From assembly GCA_015501595.1 (NCBI GenBank), contig JADNRX010000002.1:124001-188000 (forward strand): a stretch of DNA of 64,000 bases. Reading direction: 5' to 3'. Below the pieces are notes generated by a model that was not told where the DNA came from, ran no database searches, and was given only the letters and a program-made list of their open reading frames with translations. The position numbers and the translations under genes were made by a program. Of the stretch, positions 38,243 through 50,201 are shown piece by piece. The stretch comes from Hymenopellis radicata. Taxonomy: Eukaryota > Basidiomycota > Agaricomycetes > Agaricales > Physalacriaceae. Position 1 is the stretch's first letter. Each line of letters begins with the position of its first letter.

Positions 38243-40175
38243 ATGTCGCTTTATGGCGGAATCAAGTTTTCAAAGGGCCCCGCCGTTGCGACTGTCGCAA
38301 CTCAGTCCACCCAGTCAAATCCCGCCCCTGCTGATGTCGCGCCCGTTCAAGCCGACGCCGTTCAACCTGTAGCGCAGCCTGCGCCTGCCACAGCAAGCGA
38401 GAAACCCACAGCCGGTACTCTTCCTCTACTGTGCCCTTCATGATGAAACGTGGTTTATTGAAACGCCCTTTATTGCATACAAAGGCTGGTCGGCTGCCCT
38501 TGCCTTTGCACCTGTCCGTCGGAATCCGCAAAAAGCGAAGCAACCAGCCCGTTTACCTGTGGGTGCCGCATTGGCCTCATCCAGCGCCACCGTCTCCTCG
38601 AACGCGGTCGTATTCGCTCCTCCAGTCCTCATCGAACCACCCAAGTCAGCGCCAGAACCAGTTCCCGAAACTACAGGATGGGGGAAAAAAGTCAAGCCTC
38701 CCTCTATGGTCTTGGACGACGATGTGAACGGCTTCAAACGTAACCAAAAGAAAAAACCGGCAACTAGCAAAGGGAAAGGCAAGAAGGTACGTGCCACACC
38801 TTTGTTACCAAATGTTTCGTCAATGTATCTCCTCAGAATAAGAATGCGCCTGTAATTCAGGTATGGGATCCGTCGGAACCATACGATCTCATGCGACCAA
38901 ACGATTACAATGAATACAAACTTTGGAAGCAAAAGGACAAAATTGACCGACGTGCCAGAGAGGCGGACGAAAGAGAGCGGCAGCGTAAACGTTCTCGCGG
39001 CAGCGAATATACTGACAGCGAAGAAGATTATTCAGACGATGATCGTCCTCGAAAAGCAGGTTCGCGTCTTGCAAAGCACCAAATGGCCACGTACTCATCA
39101 AAATCGCAGGTAAATACGACGATCGGGCCAACGAGGCTCCTCGAGAGGCTGCACCCGTTGTTGTCGAAAAGAGTTTGACTGGTGATGAAGCCTATTTGCG
39201 CCGACTCGCCATGTCTAAGCCACAACCACAACCGACTATCTCGCCTCCAGAACCTCAAGCTTTGCCTGCCGCGCCGGAGATGGGTGAGGAAGCTTACCTC
39301 AGGCGGCTCGCAATGAGCAGCAGAATTCCTGCTCAACAGGCTTCTCAGCCACCGCGCCCTGAATCACCGCCAACCTTGGCGTATAACCCTTTTGCGCCGC
39401 CGTCTGTGCCACCACCGCCACCCGGACCGCCCGTATCTGCCATAGATGCTAGGGCGAAGGCTGCTGCTGCGATTGCAGCACGCCTTTCTGCCGTAGCAAA
39501 CAATACCTCGACTGTGGAACCAGAGGTCGAGAAAAGGTAGTGCCGTTAGTCCATATTCGTTATCTATGGGCCAACATTTTATAGACCTGATCCTCATGGT
39601 TTCGCTGCACGCATGATGGCCAAGTGGGGCCACAAGGAAGGACAAGGCTTAGGTGCAAATGCCAGTGGTATCGTGAATGCGTTAACGGTGGAGCAATTCT
39701 CTCAAAAGGGCAAAGCGGGCAAGGGTGTTGCGTCGGGTTCAACTCGCGGTCGTATCATCAACGACAATGAGGATGCCAAAGCGCGAGAAGATCGAGAACG
39801 CTTTGGTGAACCAAGCCGCGTCGTCGTTCTCACCAACATGGTCGGTATTGAGGATACTGCGGACGCTGGTTTGCAGGATGAAATCGGTATGTTATATGCG
39901 CATGTTTCTCAAACGAAACGAAAAGTGACATATTTTCCGTAGGTGAAGAATGCTCGAAGAACGGCACTGTTGAACGTGTTATTGTGCACCTGGTGCAACC
40001 AACGCCTCCGAACCCAGCTGACCATGTCCGCATATTTGTCGTCTTTGCTGGACCGACGGGTGCTTGGAAGACCGTGAGGGAGTTGGATGGGCGATTCTTT
40101 GATGGACGAACTGTCCGGGCAAGATACTTTCCTGAGGCTACGTTTTATCGTTTTGACTTGGATAGCCCTCTGTAG
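38243..40175 (+). CDS. Splicing factor 45 homologue (SPF45/RBM17): G-patch plus UHM/RRM
   Basis: The N-terminus [13 protein letters not shown] matches SPF45. After the first intron come [15 protein letters not shown] and a Lys-rich region ([13 protein letters not shown]). The conserved block [20 protein letters not shown] follows, with a charged region after it and two related [26 protein letters not shown] repeats near 39180-39320. The G-patch is [20 protein letters not shown], and the C-terminal U2AF-homology motif runs from [11 protein letters not shown] to [19 protein letters not shown]. The R-Y-F element that binds tryptophan ligands in UHM domains is present. The protein should act at 3' splice-site selection. 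All junctions checked keep frame. It shares a 76-bp divergent promoter with DDB1. Confidence 0.92.
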
Positions 40176-40886
40176 TCTATTATGTCTGCCTTGTGTATCT
40201 CAAAATATTGTACTTGGATTTCCATTGCCGTTAGGTAAACTTTTAGAGTTTCACGTGATGTATGCAACAGCGATGATCGTGTTCCGATTCGAATTTCGCT
40301 GTTCCTTGCTTGCTTCCCTCCACGTATAGTCCATCTGTCACATTAACTTCCAACCCTTAAAGCTTGTCCGGGCGCACTTGCCAAAATCTGCGTGCTTTGG
40401 CTATTATTGAAGAAACTCTGGATCACGAGTTCTGTGGCGGCAGCCCCATGTTCAATTCACCGTGTGACGACTACTCATGCTCAGCTCAGGTGTTCCGTCT
40501 CCGCCGGATGGTCATAGAGATGAGATGTCGGACGCTGTATACCGTAGGTTGGCAGCTGCATGAACCTTCTCGCTGTTTCTTGATACTTACGGCCTTCAAG
40601 CTTCCTGGGTTAATCTCACTTGTTCTGAGGCTGTTGACTTCGCAGATGCTTCTATCCTGGGCATGCCGCTGCAAACATCAATCATCTTCGCGCTATTTGT
40701 ACTACTGAGGCACACCTTAGCAAAACTGTATGCCTCAGATGACGCGTCGAACTCGCCATTCATTGTTCGTGGTGAGAGTTACAGCTCATCCTTCTATGGG
40801 GCTTCACGCGACACCGCGACCCCCCAGCGAAGCTCCAACAAAAAATGTATAAGAACTGACTGTTAAGCATCGACAATTCAACGACA
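40176..40886. other. Intergenic region before the GMC oxidoreductase
   Basis: Open frames at 40364-40708 and 40663-40866 encode Cys- and Leu-rich sequence with no recognisable domain and are probably spurious. The last 100 bp likely hold the promoter and leader of the GMC gene. Confidence 0.4.
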
Positions 40887-43800
40887 ATGCTTTTCACCAA
40901 CTTCCATATGCTCTTCTCTATTCTCTTCTCGACGTTGCTCCTCGGATGTCTTGGAGCCATCTACGACGACGCAGGAGACCTCCCGACAACTTCATATGAC
41001 TTCGTTATCGTCGGAGGCAGGTCTCTCACGGCGCTCCTGCGTCCTCCCACGTCTCACGCCAGTGCCTAATTTAGCCGGGGCAGCGGGCGCTGTTATAGCA
41101 AACCGTCTCACAGAGGAAGAATACTCCGTTTTGCTCATTGAGGCCGGTCCAACGTACGAAACTGCGAATTGCATTCATCTCTTGAACCTTGTTGAACTTA
41201 TTGATCACCAAGTAACGCTGGGGTCCAGAATATCGCCGTTCCGTACATGGTGACTGATCTAGGAAGTACGTACGACTGGAACTACACCACGACGCCACAA
41301 TCCGGTCTCAACGGACGTCCCACTGCGTTCCCAAGAGGATTCGTTCTTGGGGGCAGCACGTCTGTCAGTGAGTGCCCTTCTCAGGGTGGTGTCTTCTCAA
41401 TGCCCAATATGGCGTACAGATGGTATGATATATACTCGCGGCTCTCCGGATGACTGGAATCGCTATGCTGCATTGTCTGGCGATTTGGGATGGTCGTGGG
41501 ACGCCGTTCAATCGTACATTGCGAAGGTAACGTTCTTATTTTTGATATACTTGTTACGGTATGCCGCCAAGCTAGAATCCTTAGAACGAAAGATGGATGC
41601 CTCCTGTGGACGGACACAATACCACAGGCGAATTCGATCCTTCGATTCACAGCTCCACTGGGATAAACGCTGTCAGTCTCGCGGGATTTCCTCATCCTAC
41701 CAACGACCGCATCATCCAGACAACACAAGAACTGCCTGACGAGTTTCCGTTGATCCTGGATACGAATCCTGGACAAGCACAGGGAGTTGGTACGCACTTT
41801 TGACGACCTCAGATCGAGCACGATATTCAAAGCGAGATGAATACTCTCTTAGGTTGGTTGCAGGCCACGATCGATGACGGAGCACGTAGTAGCTCAGCGG
41901 CCTCTTATCTTGGGCCACACTTTGTCGACCGACCCAACCTGCACATTTTACTAGGAGCCTACGTGACGCGAGTCTTGCAAGCCAGCTCTGATGATGATGA
42001 AGTGAAATTCGACAGAGTCGAGTTCATTCAATCTTCAGGTAAGTAGTACGCAAACTGAGGTTTATTGCACTGATGCCGCTCTTAGACGGCGAGACTCATA
42101 CCGTGACCGCGGTCAGAGAGATTGTACTCTCCGCGGGTGCCATAGGATCCCCCCACATCCTCCTAAATTCAGGAATCGGAGAGTCTTCCCTTCTGCGCTC
42201 TCTGGGCATTCCTGTTATTCTGGATCTCCCAGACGTTGGCAAGAATCTGTCTGACCAGCCGCTAGTGTGGAATAAATGGACTGTAAACTCGACCGACACC
42301 TGGGACGACGTGTTCCGGAACGATAGCTATCAGCAAGAGTTGCTTGAGGAATGGAGAAATTCCAGGAGGGGACCTTTAGTGGACACGTTTGCAAGCCATA
42401 TCGTATGGAATCGACTTCCAGCCGATTCTCCTATCTTCGAGCAATACGACGATCCTTCTGCGGGTCCTGGGACACCACACATTGAGCTAACCCTACAGGT
42501 GACGATTTCGTAAAACTCGCGCAAAGCTTCTTACACAATGTGGCACAGAACGGGTGGAGTGTTTTCACGGCCACCCTGCCTGAAGACGGCTACTTCGTCA
42601 GCGCAGGCGTGACTGTTGTGACTCCCCAATCTCGTATGTAGTTCATATCTGGGCGTTACCGCCTGGCGCGGTGACGGCGGTAGTAACGTTTCGCCTTGCA
42701 GGTAGAAACGTTTCTACACTGCTATGATGATTCCGCCTTTGTTCGCTATGAATGGTAACCACTGCGGAACAATTTCTGATGTGGACCACAATCATCGCAA
42801 GTATTTCTTTATCAGGAACAATGTAAGTACTCTAGAAATTCATTACTATCTAGTACAGTGATGCTTGTGTGAGAAGATTCAATCGACCGCTGCCTCCTAG
42901 TCATTGTAGTACAGCTCGTCAATGATCAGTAGGCCGTTGTTATGATTTCTCATGTTCTCGGGCGCCAGTAGCCAATGTCGATGCCCGCCACAGCAGGTGA
43001 GAAGTCCCGGTGTCGCGCGGATGCGCGTACCTCGATATCTAGTTGGTACCTCATGCCAGACGAGCATTTCCGCGCTCAATAGCGCGGGAAGCATTCGCGT
43101 GGCATGATCCCTCGCGAAGACAAGATCTTCAAGTTGGGTGTGGACCACGTCAGGAAGTCCGGCAAGTCAGGTCAGCAGATCTGCACACTCGGAGAGGCTT
43201 CTGTCACGCGTGAGTGTGCCCACTCGACGCGAGTGACCAGAGTGGGCGTTGACGAGAAAGGAAGTAGTTACCCGATCGGGATGAAAGTTGCCCGATTGAG
43301 ATGTAGAAACGCTTGCCTAATCCCCGCCACGTCCCCAGCCGTCAAAAGCGATTATTTTGGCAGGGAAAGAAGGCGTTACCGCCGTTTCTGCGGTAACGAA
43401 GAAGCACTTTATATGTATGAATACCATGAAGTGTTCACCTAACCTTTCGCTTAGGTGGATCGGTTTCCATCAACTCTTCGAATCCAGTCGACCCACCTCT
43501 CATTGATCCAGGATACTTGACACACGATTTCGACGTGTTTGCTCTCGTAGAGGCGGTGAAGAGCTCTCTGCGATTTTTCGCCGCGCCCGCCTGGTCCGAC
43601 TACGTCTTGGCGCCCTACTACGAAGAGTTGGCCAACGCCACCACCGACGAGGAGATGATAGCGTTTGTAAGGGCTGCCGCAGGTACATCCGCGCACCCAG
43701 TCGGCACCGCTAGCATGTCTCCTGTGGGTTCTGGCTACGGCGTTGTGGATCCAGACTTGAGGGTCAAACATTCGAGAGGCCTTAGAGTAGCAGATGCGTC

Positions 43801-43952
43801 GATTCTGGTGAGCACGTCCCCCCCAAGTCCCTTGAATACGTTCTTGTTTTCTAATTAACTGTCAGCCTCTGGTACCGAGTGCACATACACAGGCACCTAC
43901 ATATATTGTCGCCGAAAGGGCTGCAGATCTCATTAAAGCATCATGGACATAA
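40887..43952 (+). CDS. Secreted GMC oxidoreductase (aryl-alcohol oxidase-like)
   Basis: A signal peptide ([17 protein letters not shown] after an upstream ATG) precedes DFVIVGG and [19 protein letters not shown], the FAD-binding fold. Further GMC markers are [32 protein letters not shown] (signature 1), [40 protein letters not shown] (signature 2) and [12 protein letters not shown]. The C-terminal catalytic part is [13 protein letters not shown] with the active His, and [19 protein letters not shown] with the second His. The family oxidises alcohols with O2, giving H2O2 for lignin decay. The intron at 42634-43452 is about 820 bp and holds an apparent insertion. The junction near 41035 does not fit by one base, and a base seems missing near 42499. 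Substrate specificity cannot be read. Confidence 0.85.
42634..43452. mobile_element. Oversized intron carrying an inserted element with terminal hairpins
   Basis: The GMC coding frame resumes perfectly after splicing GTATGT (42634) to CTTAG (43452), so about 820 bp are intronic where neighbouring introns are 50-60 bp. Near both ends lies the same motif GGCGTTACCGCC (42652-42663 and 43372-43383). Each copy can pair with a nearby GCGGTAACG-type sequence (42676-42688 with a 2-nt interruption; 43390-43398) to form a hairpin. The ends are therefore related as imperfect inverted repeats. A perfect 16-bp palindrome GTAGAAACGTTTCTAC lies at 42702-42717. Only short open frames occur inside (42897-43148 on minus is the longest) and no transposase is recognised. 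No clear target duplication was found, so the class is unknown. Confidence 0.5.
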
Positions 43953-44330
43953 CCTGACATAACGCGATCCTATTGTGCTGCGGCATTACACTACTTCAAT
44001 ACAAACTCCAATTGATACGCCAACGATGGGACAGCGACGTAGATGTTCTAAGCCGCCATTTAGTCGTAATCCATTCGGCCCTTGAGCACATCCGTCTAAG
44101 TCCATCTTATTCACCGGGACGAGCTATGACCGTTTTTAATTATGTTCTGTCAACAGACAACGCTCGTGACCCTCACTATATCACCATGGAACGATGCACC
44201 ACAAAGGAATCTAAGATGCGGTAGTATCGGACGTAGACTATCAGTACAGTATCATATTCTACAGGTAAGAAGAAGCACTAGTAGATTTGTGATCTAGAAA
44301 AAAAATGGGACAAGACATTCATCCTGCATG
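43953..44330. other. Convergent 3' intergenic region
   Basis: The space between the 3' ends of the GMC oxidoreductase (+) and the TBC-domain gene (-) holds no recognisable gene, repeat or RNA. Confidence 0.5.
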
Positions 44331-47019
44331 TCAATGAAGGACTCCCAAGGGGTCTTGTAGTACTGGTACAGGGTCCTTCCTAGTGAGGCGGTTGTCGGCG
44401 TTAGGTCGCATTGTAGTCGAAGACGGTGGCGGTGGCCGTGGAAGAGCTGCTTCTACAGCGGAAGACGGTGTCGCAAAGTTCGACCGCGTATAATTCCAGG
44501 GTGCAATACGCGCCGAAAGATCCGAAGGCTTCCTCGACGGTGAACGGTCATTGGATATGTTGGAGATATCCAAAGACCGGGGAGCACGCCGAGAGGTCCC
44601 TACACTCGCCTGCGCTTCTCTTCCGGAATGAGAATCAACTACAGGAACCGGTGTCGGTAGACTCAGTGCGGTAACGTCTGGCTCGCGATTTTCCCTCATC
44701 TTCGCTTTCGCCTTCCTCTGTTTACGCTCTTCCTCCCCTATCAGCCTGTCGTCTTCGACGTCGGTAGCATTGCTAACCAAGACATCTCGAATATAGGCCA
44801 AGGATTCAACCGCTTCTCTTCTCTTTTTCTTCAACAGTCCCGGATCAGGAGTTTCACTTTCGTCCTGAAGGAGAACGTCCACAATCCAACTCAAGGAGTC
44901 CCCAAGCCGTTTATTTATCACACGAAGACTTGTCATTTCCTTTTCCATATCGAGACGAGATCGATGTTCCCATGGTGGTTTTTCGCCGCTTGACTCGACG
45001 GCCAATGGAAAAGAAGGAGATGGGGCCGTCGGTGACCGTATGAGAGATGAGGCGATATCAGGAATGTTTCGCTAGAAGAACAGGTTGAATCCGGTACAGT
45101 GAATTTCGCGAAAATTTATACCTTTAACTCCGTAACTGCGCTCATCAGTGACTTATTGATTCCCAAGCTTTCTCCGCGCTCCAAAATTCCACCCAGCATG
45201 TCTGAAAATCCAAGTTGCTGTGAGGATTGTTGCCGTGTATGGCCAGGTGCCGCGGGGGAGGAAGGACCAACAGGGGAATTCGATGACGGCCGACCGCGAA
45301 TGGTTGGTGGCGGCACCTTTCGCCTTGGTGCAGGCGGTGGCTCTGGCACATCCATCGGGATGTTGAGTAAACTCCAATTCTCGCTGATTAAGGATACTCC
45401 AGTAGCCGGCGTTGGAGACATCTGCAGAGCCAGTGCTTGTCTAACCAACAAACTTACATGATTAACATGAACACCTTGTTGAGACCACTGGGGAGAAGAG
45501 TAACGTAGAAGGGATGTGAGCTGTCCCGTATAGTCCGAAGGAAGGACTGTTCATACATGAGTGGATGGATACGTGTCTCAACAGTTAGCTTACGATCGTT
45601 GCGGATGCGGATGAGCATAGCGACACATATCCAAGGCACAAGGTCGAATGACGCGTCACAAGCAAAAAGCGCATCCCAAAGTTTCATAGCATCAGGCAGA
45701 CTGAATTCACGCGTGAATAGCAAGCGAAGCCAGCGTCTGAGGGTCTGTGTCATAAAGATGAAAAGAAAGAGATAGAAGAGAACAAGAATGCTTACATTCC
45801 GTAAATTTGAGGCTCTATACCGGTTGTCTGTAGCCGCTGCCAAAGCTGAAAGTCGGTTGTCCGCAGGAGATTCGCTTGGATGTCATTACACGTTTGGACT
45901 ATGGGCGTAATATAAGGTTTTATTTCAGCACTCCCTCGAGCTTGAGAGACGTTGAGAGTGACATGAGTGTTGAGGGGCGACTTATTAGTGACACCTAGCG
46001 TCGGTTCACGCCATTCGTACCAGCGTGAGGCGCCACGCATCACCGCTTCGAAGAGTGCCCATGAATCAGCGGCCACCCAAGGCCGCGCACATAGCTCTTT
46101 AACACCGTCTTCCTTGATATATGGAGCATCTGATGACGAGATGGCGTCGGAATAGACTGCATGATACAACGGTGCGAGCAGCTCGTGCATACCTGCAGTT
46201 GCTTAAGGATAATAGGTACGGTCCCTTGTAGAATGTGACTGACCTTGACGGTAACCAATCGAGGGATTCATGTCAGAGTAGATGAAGAGAATGCTGGTGA
46301 GCTCCGTCTGTACTTCTGGTAGGCGGAAAAAGTCGACCTCCGGAAAACTATCCCAACACACAGTTCAAGCCGGTCATGAGTTAGTAACGACGGACACCTA
46401 CGTTCGCTCGACATCCTGCAATATTGTCTTTCTGAGTTCGACAGAAGCGAACCACTCTGTCCAGGGATTCTATGACGTCTGGTGAGTTTGTAATGGGTGG
46501 AGACAAAGCTAGACGCACTTCAGTATGCAGACTGAGAGGATTATTGCGTTCCAGATTGATGTCAGGCTTTGATACACGTTTGGGCGAGGCTTGGGAACCT
46601 GGGACTGTGAATCCCTCTTCGTAGCCACCATCGGGAGCGCGCATCTTGTCGATTGACAGTTCCGTGTATCGCTTGCGACTAAACCTCAGAGATTCGAGAA
46701 GAAATGAAGAATCCGCCTCAACAGGAGTCTTCAGAGGTTCACTGGGCAACAGAAAGAGCTATCACTTGTTCACTAGGCGCTCCTCATCCGAATCCACCAC
46801 GCACCTTCCACGCCAGACTTCTTCCTGGGACGTCCAGCCCATCATTACTGATCCTAAACAAACGATCCAAGAGCGCAGCGTCTCTTATTTTCGCAAGAGA
46901 CGTCGAAGGATTGAAGAGATCGTGAAACGCCTTTCTGAAGAGACGCACAGTCAATCCATGCGGTAATCGAATAGACCATAAACCGACTCTGTTGCTTGTG
47001 TCCGCGCCTGTGAAGCCAT
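44331..47019 (-). CDS. Rab GTPase-activating protein with TBC domain, TBC1D5-like
   Basis: From the likely ATG at 47019 the sequence runs into HDLFNPSTSLAKIRDAALLD and GLDVPGRSLAWK, then RKRYTELSIDKMRAPDGGYE. The TBC core follows. The arginine finger is in KTILQDVERTFPEVDFFR and the glutamine finger in DMNPSIGYRQGMHELLAPLY. QANLLRTTDFQLWQRLQTTG, GIEPQIY and RWLRLLFTREFSLPDAMKLW come next, the last typical of the TBC1D5 branch. The C-terminal third (EMTSLRVINKRLGDSLSWIV) is a predicted helix followed by disorder. TBC1D5 inactivates Rab7 at late endosomes with retromer; that function is inferred from the family. Both catalytic fingers are present. The first exon joins the rest only if one base is missing near 46957, so the start is tentative. 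Confidence 0.83.
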
Positions 47020-47350
47020 TTCAGTCGGCGGCGAACGCACAGTGCAAGCTGTTGAGGGAGGGTCTAACAAGTGCAAGCTCCCTTCAGGGCCGACGATCAA
47101 AATGACCAAATCAAATTGAGTCTACAATATGAGGCCATTGCACAAGAGCGAGTATTTACGGACATGGAGACGTAGAGGCTACAAACGATATAAGATGATA
47201 CAGAAAAGCGAATTAGAAAGTAGGTGCTATAACAATCGAAAAACCCGGAATATAGTGCTATATGAAACGAGATGTATACTAGTAAGACATGATAAAACTT
47301 GGAAGCAGCAAAACGAAGCAAAGAAACGTCTATCACACTACAAGACCGTG
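47020..47350. other. Short tandem-gene spacer
   Basis: This spacer lies between the 3' end of the Zn2Cys6 gene and the 5' end of the TBC gene, both on the minus strand. It is AT-rich, with no recognisable gene. It likely holds the terminator of the former and the promoter of the latter. Confidence 0.45.
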
Positions 47351-50201
47351 TCAATGGCGCCACACCTCGTTGTAGTGTTGATGATGCCAATTGTTCTGGG
47401 CCATGTACGGAGGGTCGTGGGGAGGAGCGGGTTGCCACACAGGTTCCGGCCACTGCGAAGGGGCAGCAAATGTGGTTGTAGCGAAGCTCGGCGACACTGG
47501 CATGTCCTGGGATACAGTTCTGACTAGTCACCATGAGCATCTTGAACATACCAAAAAGACAGCAGCATGAACATACCAAAGTGATTCAAACTGAAATCCA
47601 TATCCATGTCGTGAGAGCTGTGCGTAGTCTGGTCAACACTCGGCGGGGAGTCTGAATAGCGGACGTCTGGCCAAGAATAACTCGCTCCAACTGGTGACGA
47701 GTTGTACATTCCTGGGTCGATTGGTGAAAGTTCCCCCTCCGGTACAAGTGACGCCACTTTGTGAGTAGCCATAAGGTTTGCCAAAAAGCGCGAATAGAGA
47801 GCGGCGTATGTCTTCCGTCTAGAGCGACTTTATCGGAGGCCAATATCTTGACCAGTTGCGTCACAATCGCCACAATGTCGCGTTGGACTTCCTCTCTGAC
47901 AAGATGTAGGAATTTGGGGCGTAACAGCTGGAAAATGTGTGAACAATTGTCCTGAAAAGACGTAGAGGCTTACATTGACCAGATAAGCGGCGGCAAAGGA
48001 AACATAAACAAAGTTAGCCTCCATGGCGTATCGCAGATTTCCTGTCGGATACAATCTTTTAACAGTGACCTCGATGACGCTTTTGGCAGCATCAATAGAA
48101 CGCTTCAGGATTTCAGAGTCACGGGTGAGGTTGGTGTGTCTAACCGCGTGCTGGAAGCCGGCCGCAAGAACTACCAGTCTCAGATAAGCGGTAATTCTAG
48201 GGAAAATCAGTTACAACTTTGCATTAAGAATAGCAAGCTCTCACAGTCGCGTCGTGTCCCCGCGGTACAAGCATATTGCCAAGGCTAGCACTCATATCAT
48301 GATAAGGGTTTCAGGACAACCGGAAAAGATGAACAACTTACGGTTGTAACTGTACTGTTCGTCATAAAGGCTCGCCCAACGGTTCATCTCGCGATCTAGA
48401 GATTCCTCCGTTTCGATGGCTGACTTGACCACGTTAAAACCCTATTCAATGGTTAGTTAAGATAAATTGCAAGGGTCTATCAGACAGCACGCACGTCACG
48501 AATCCGCTGGCGTAGATTGCCTTCCATTTCCTTGCGCCAACGTGCCATTATGACGATGATTTGTACGTAGGCGCACAGGTGAACGTCAAATGGCTGGTTC
48601 ATTTGGGATGAGCAGTACCAATTCTGAGAGTGTAAGGCCATGTGGTCGTCGAGTCGAATCATAGGCATTTTCCCAAACTGAATGGAATGTGATCCGTCAA
48701 CGCAGAAGCAGTTCAACCATGTTCGAGTCCGGTTCAAGCTCTCCCGTTCCCCACATGATGGAAGGGGCTTGTCAAGTTCGAGCTCGAGGGCAACCCTGAA
48801 GAATTATGAGTGTCAAACTTATCAACACGCACAGCCAGAATTCATTCACCTTATTGCGACACCCATCAAGATCCAGCGGCGGTCCTCCTCCCACTTTTTC
48901 TTAGGGGGAGGATAGAGTGCCATAAGCAAGTAAGCCTGACAGACATCAATAGTCCTCGGGCCCTCAATGAGGGACTTCGCCGAAGCGTCACGGGCGAAGT
49001 CCTGGGCAGATGAATAAAGGGTCGGCCGCGAGGCGTAGTACCTGGCCGCAGTGCTACAAACTAAGACGCAACTCAATGGTGCAGAAAGATCATGAGAACC
49101 CATGTCTACTTACTGACTGTGAACAGGAAAGGGCAAGTCCATATCAACGCCGCCGGAGTGTGCAACTCTTGATCCAGAATTGAGAAAAAAGGCTATGCAC
49201 ACGTCTCAGAGATCACGACAGTCATTCATACAGATGGACCGTACGTTGATGCGCTCGAAGAATCTATTAAGCTCAATTAGTCTGCGGCAACTAAATTAAG
49301 AAATGCTTTAGCTCACATTGTAAAGAGATCGTCGATCTCATTGGGGGTAAGAGAGCAGAAGCGCACAATATCGGGGGGAGTTAAACGGGGCAGGTCGGGT
49401 TCATGTGCTTGTGCTACGCATCAATATGAGCATGCTCGGCAGCAGAGAGAAGTTTTTCCTACTTGGGGCAAACGCAGCAATCACCTGCAACTCAGTTGGG
49501 GAATCCCCACGAGCCAGGTTCTCAAATCTGTCCGGGTAATTGGTCCGCTTAGAACCTGTCCTTGCGCATGAATACGTGGAAGAAAAGCGGAGACCGGTAA
49601 TACCATTATGTTCTGTTCGTGTCATACGGTCCCGGATCCTATTGTTAGCCTTGAGGGTGTCGAATTGAGCAAGTAGCTGATATATTTGGGCATCTTGCTG
49701 GTGTGCGCGGAGTTGTAGGTCTTCGTGCGTGCTAACGACAGATGAGCTGTGAGTGCCGCCAGAGACGGTCAACCTACGGCGCTGGCTTGCGTTTTTTCCT
49801 AGAACGCGGGATACATTCATAATTACCCGCCTGGCAGCGCTGGCACGTCTTTTGGCCTGGACTGAATTCGCATCGCACCTGCTCACGCGCGAGTTGATGG
49901 GGAGATATAGCTGTTCAAGGGTCACCTACCTTGAGCGATTTACAGTGAACACACGCGCCCGAGCTACTTAGAGAGAAGACAGTAAGGAAAAATGACAGTT
50001 AAACACGAGTAACACGAACGATTTTGCAGGAGGACGAGTTCCGCGACGGGGGGAGGCGGCGTCCGGGACGTTATCCTCAGAACCATCGGACTGATCGGCA
50101 CTGTAGAAGTTGAAAAGAGAGTCAGAACGACCATAGTGCGACGAAGTCGGGCGGGCCCCGTCGACCAGAGGGTATGGGTCTGTGGCGCCCTCGACCTTCA
50201 T
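47351..50201 (-). CDS. Zn2Cys6 fungal transcription factor, PrtT-like
   Basis: The N-terminal exon from 50201 (MKVEGATDPYPLVDG) is acidic and disordered. The zinc cluster at about 49957-49815 is split by an intron after ACVHCKSLK and continues VRCEFSPGQKTCQRC then QAGNYEC. Its spacing is C-x2-C-x6-C-x8-C-x2-C-x6-C, and a basic RSRKKRK follows. The middle region has the alpha-helical fungal transcription-factor fold: YYASRPTLYSSAQDFARDAS, TIDVCQAYLLMALYPPPKKK and AYVQIIVIMARWRKEMEGNL. The C-terminal tail is Pro/Trp/His-rich (SQWPEPVWQPAPPHDPP) and ends at 47351. Resemblance in the cluster and in the middle domain is closest to activators of secreted proteases (PrtT type), but the target genes are unknown. 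Some of the roughly 12 exon borders are approximate. Confidence 0.85.

Noticed and set aside
40364..40866. Overlapping + strand open frames before the GMC gene
   Set aside because: Composition is Cys/Leu-rich with no motif, and there is no splice link to the signal-peptide exon.
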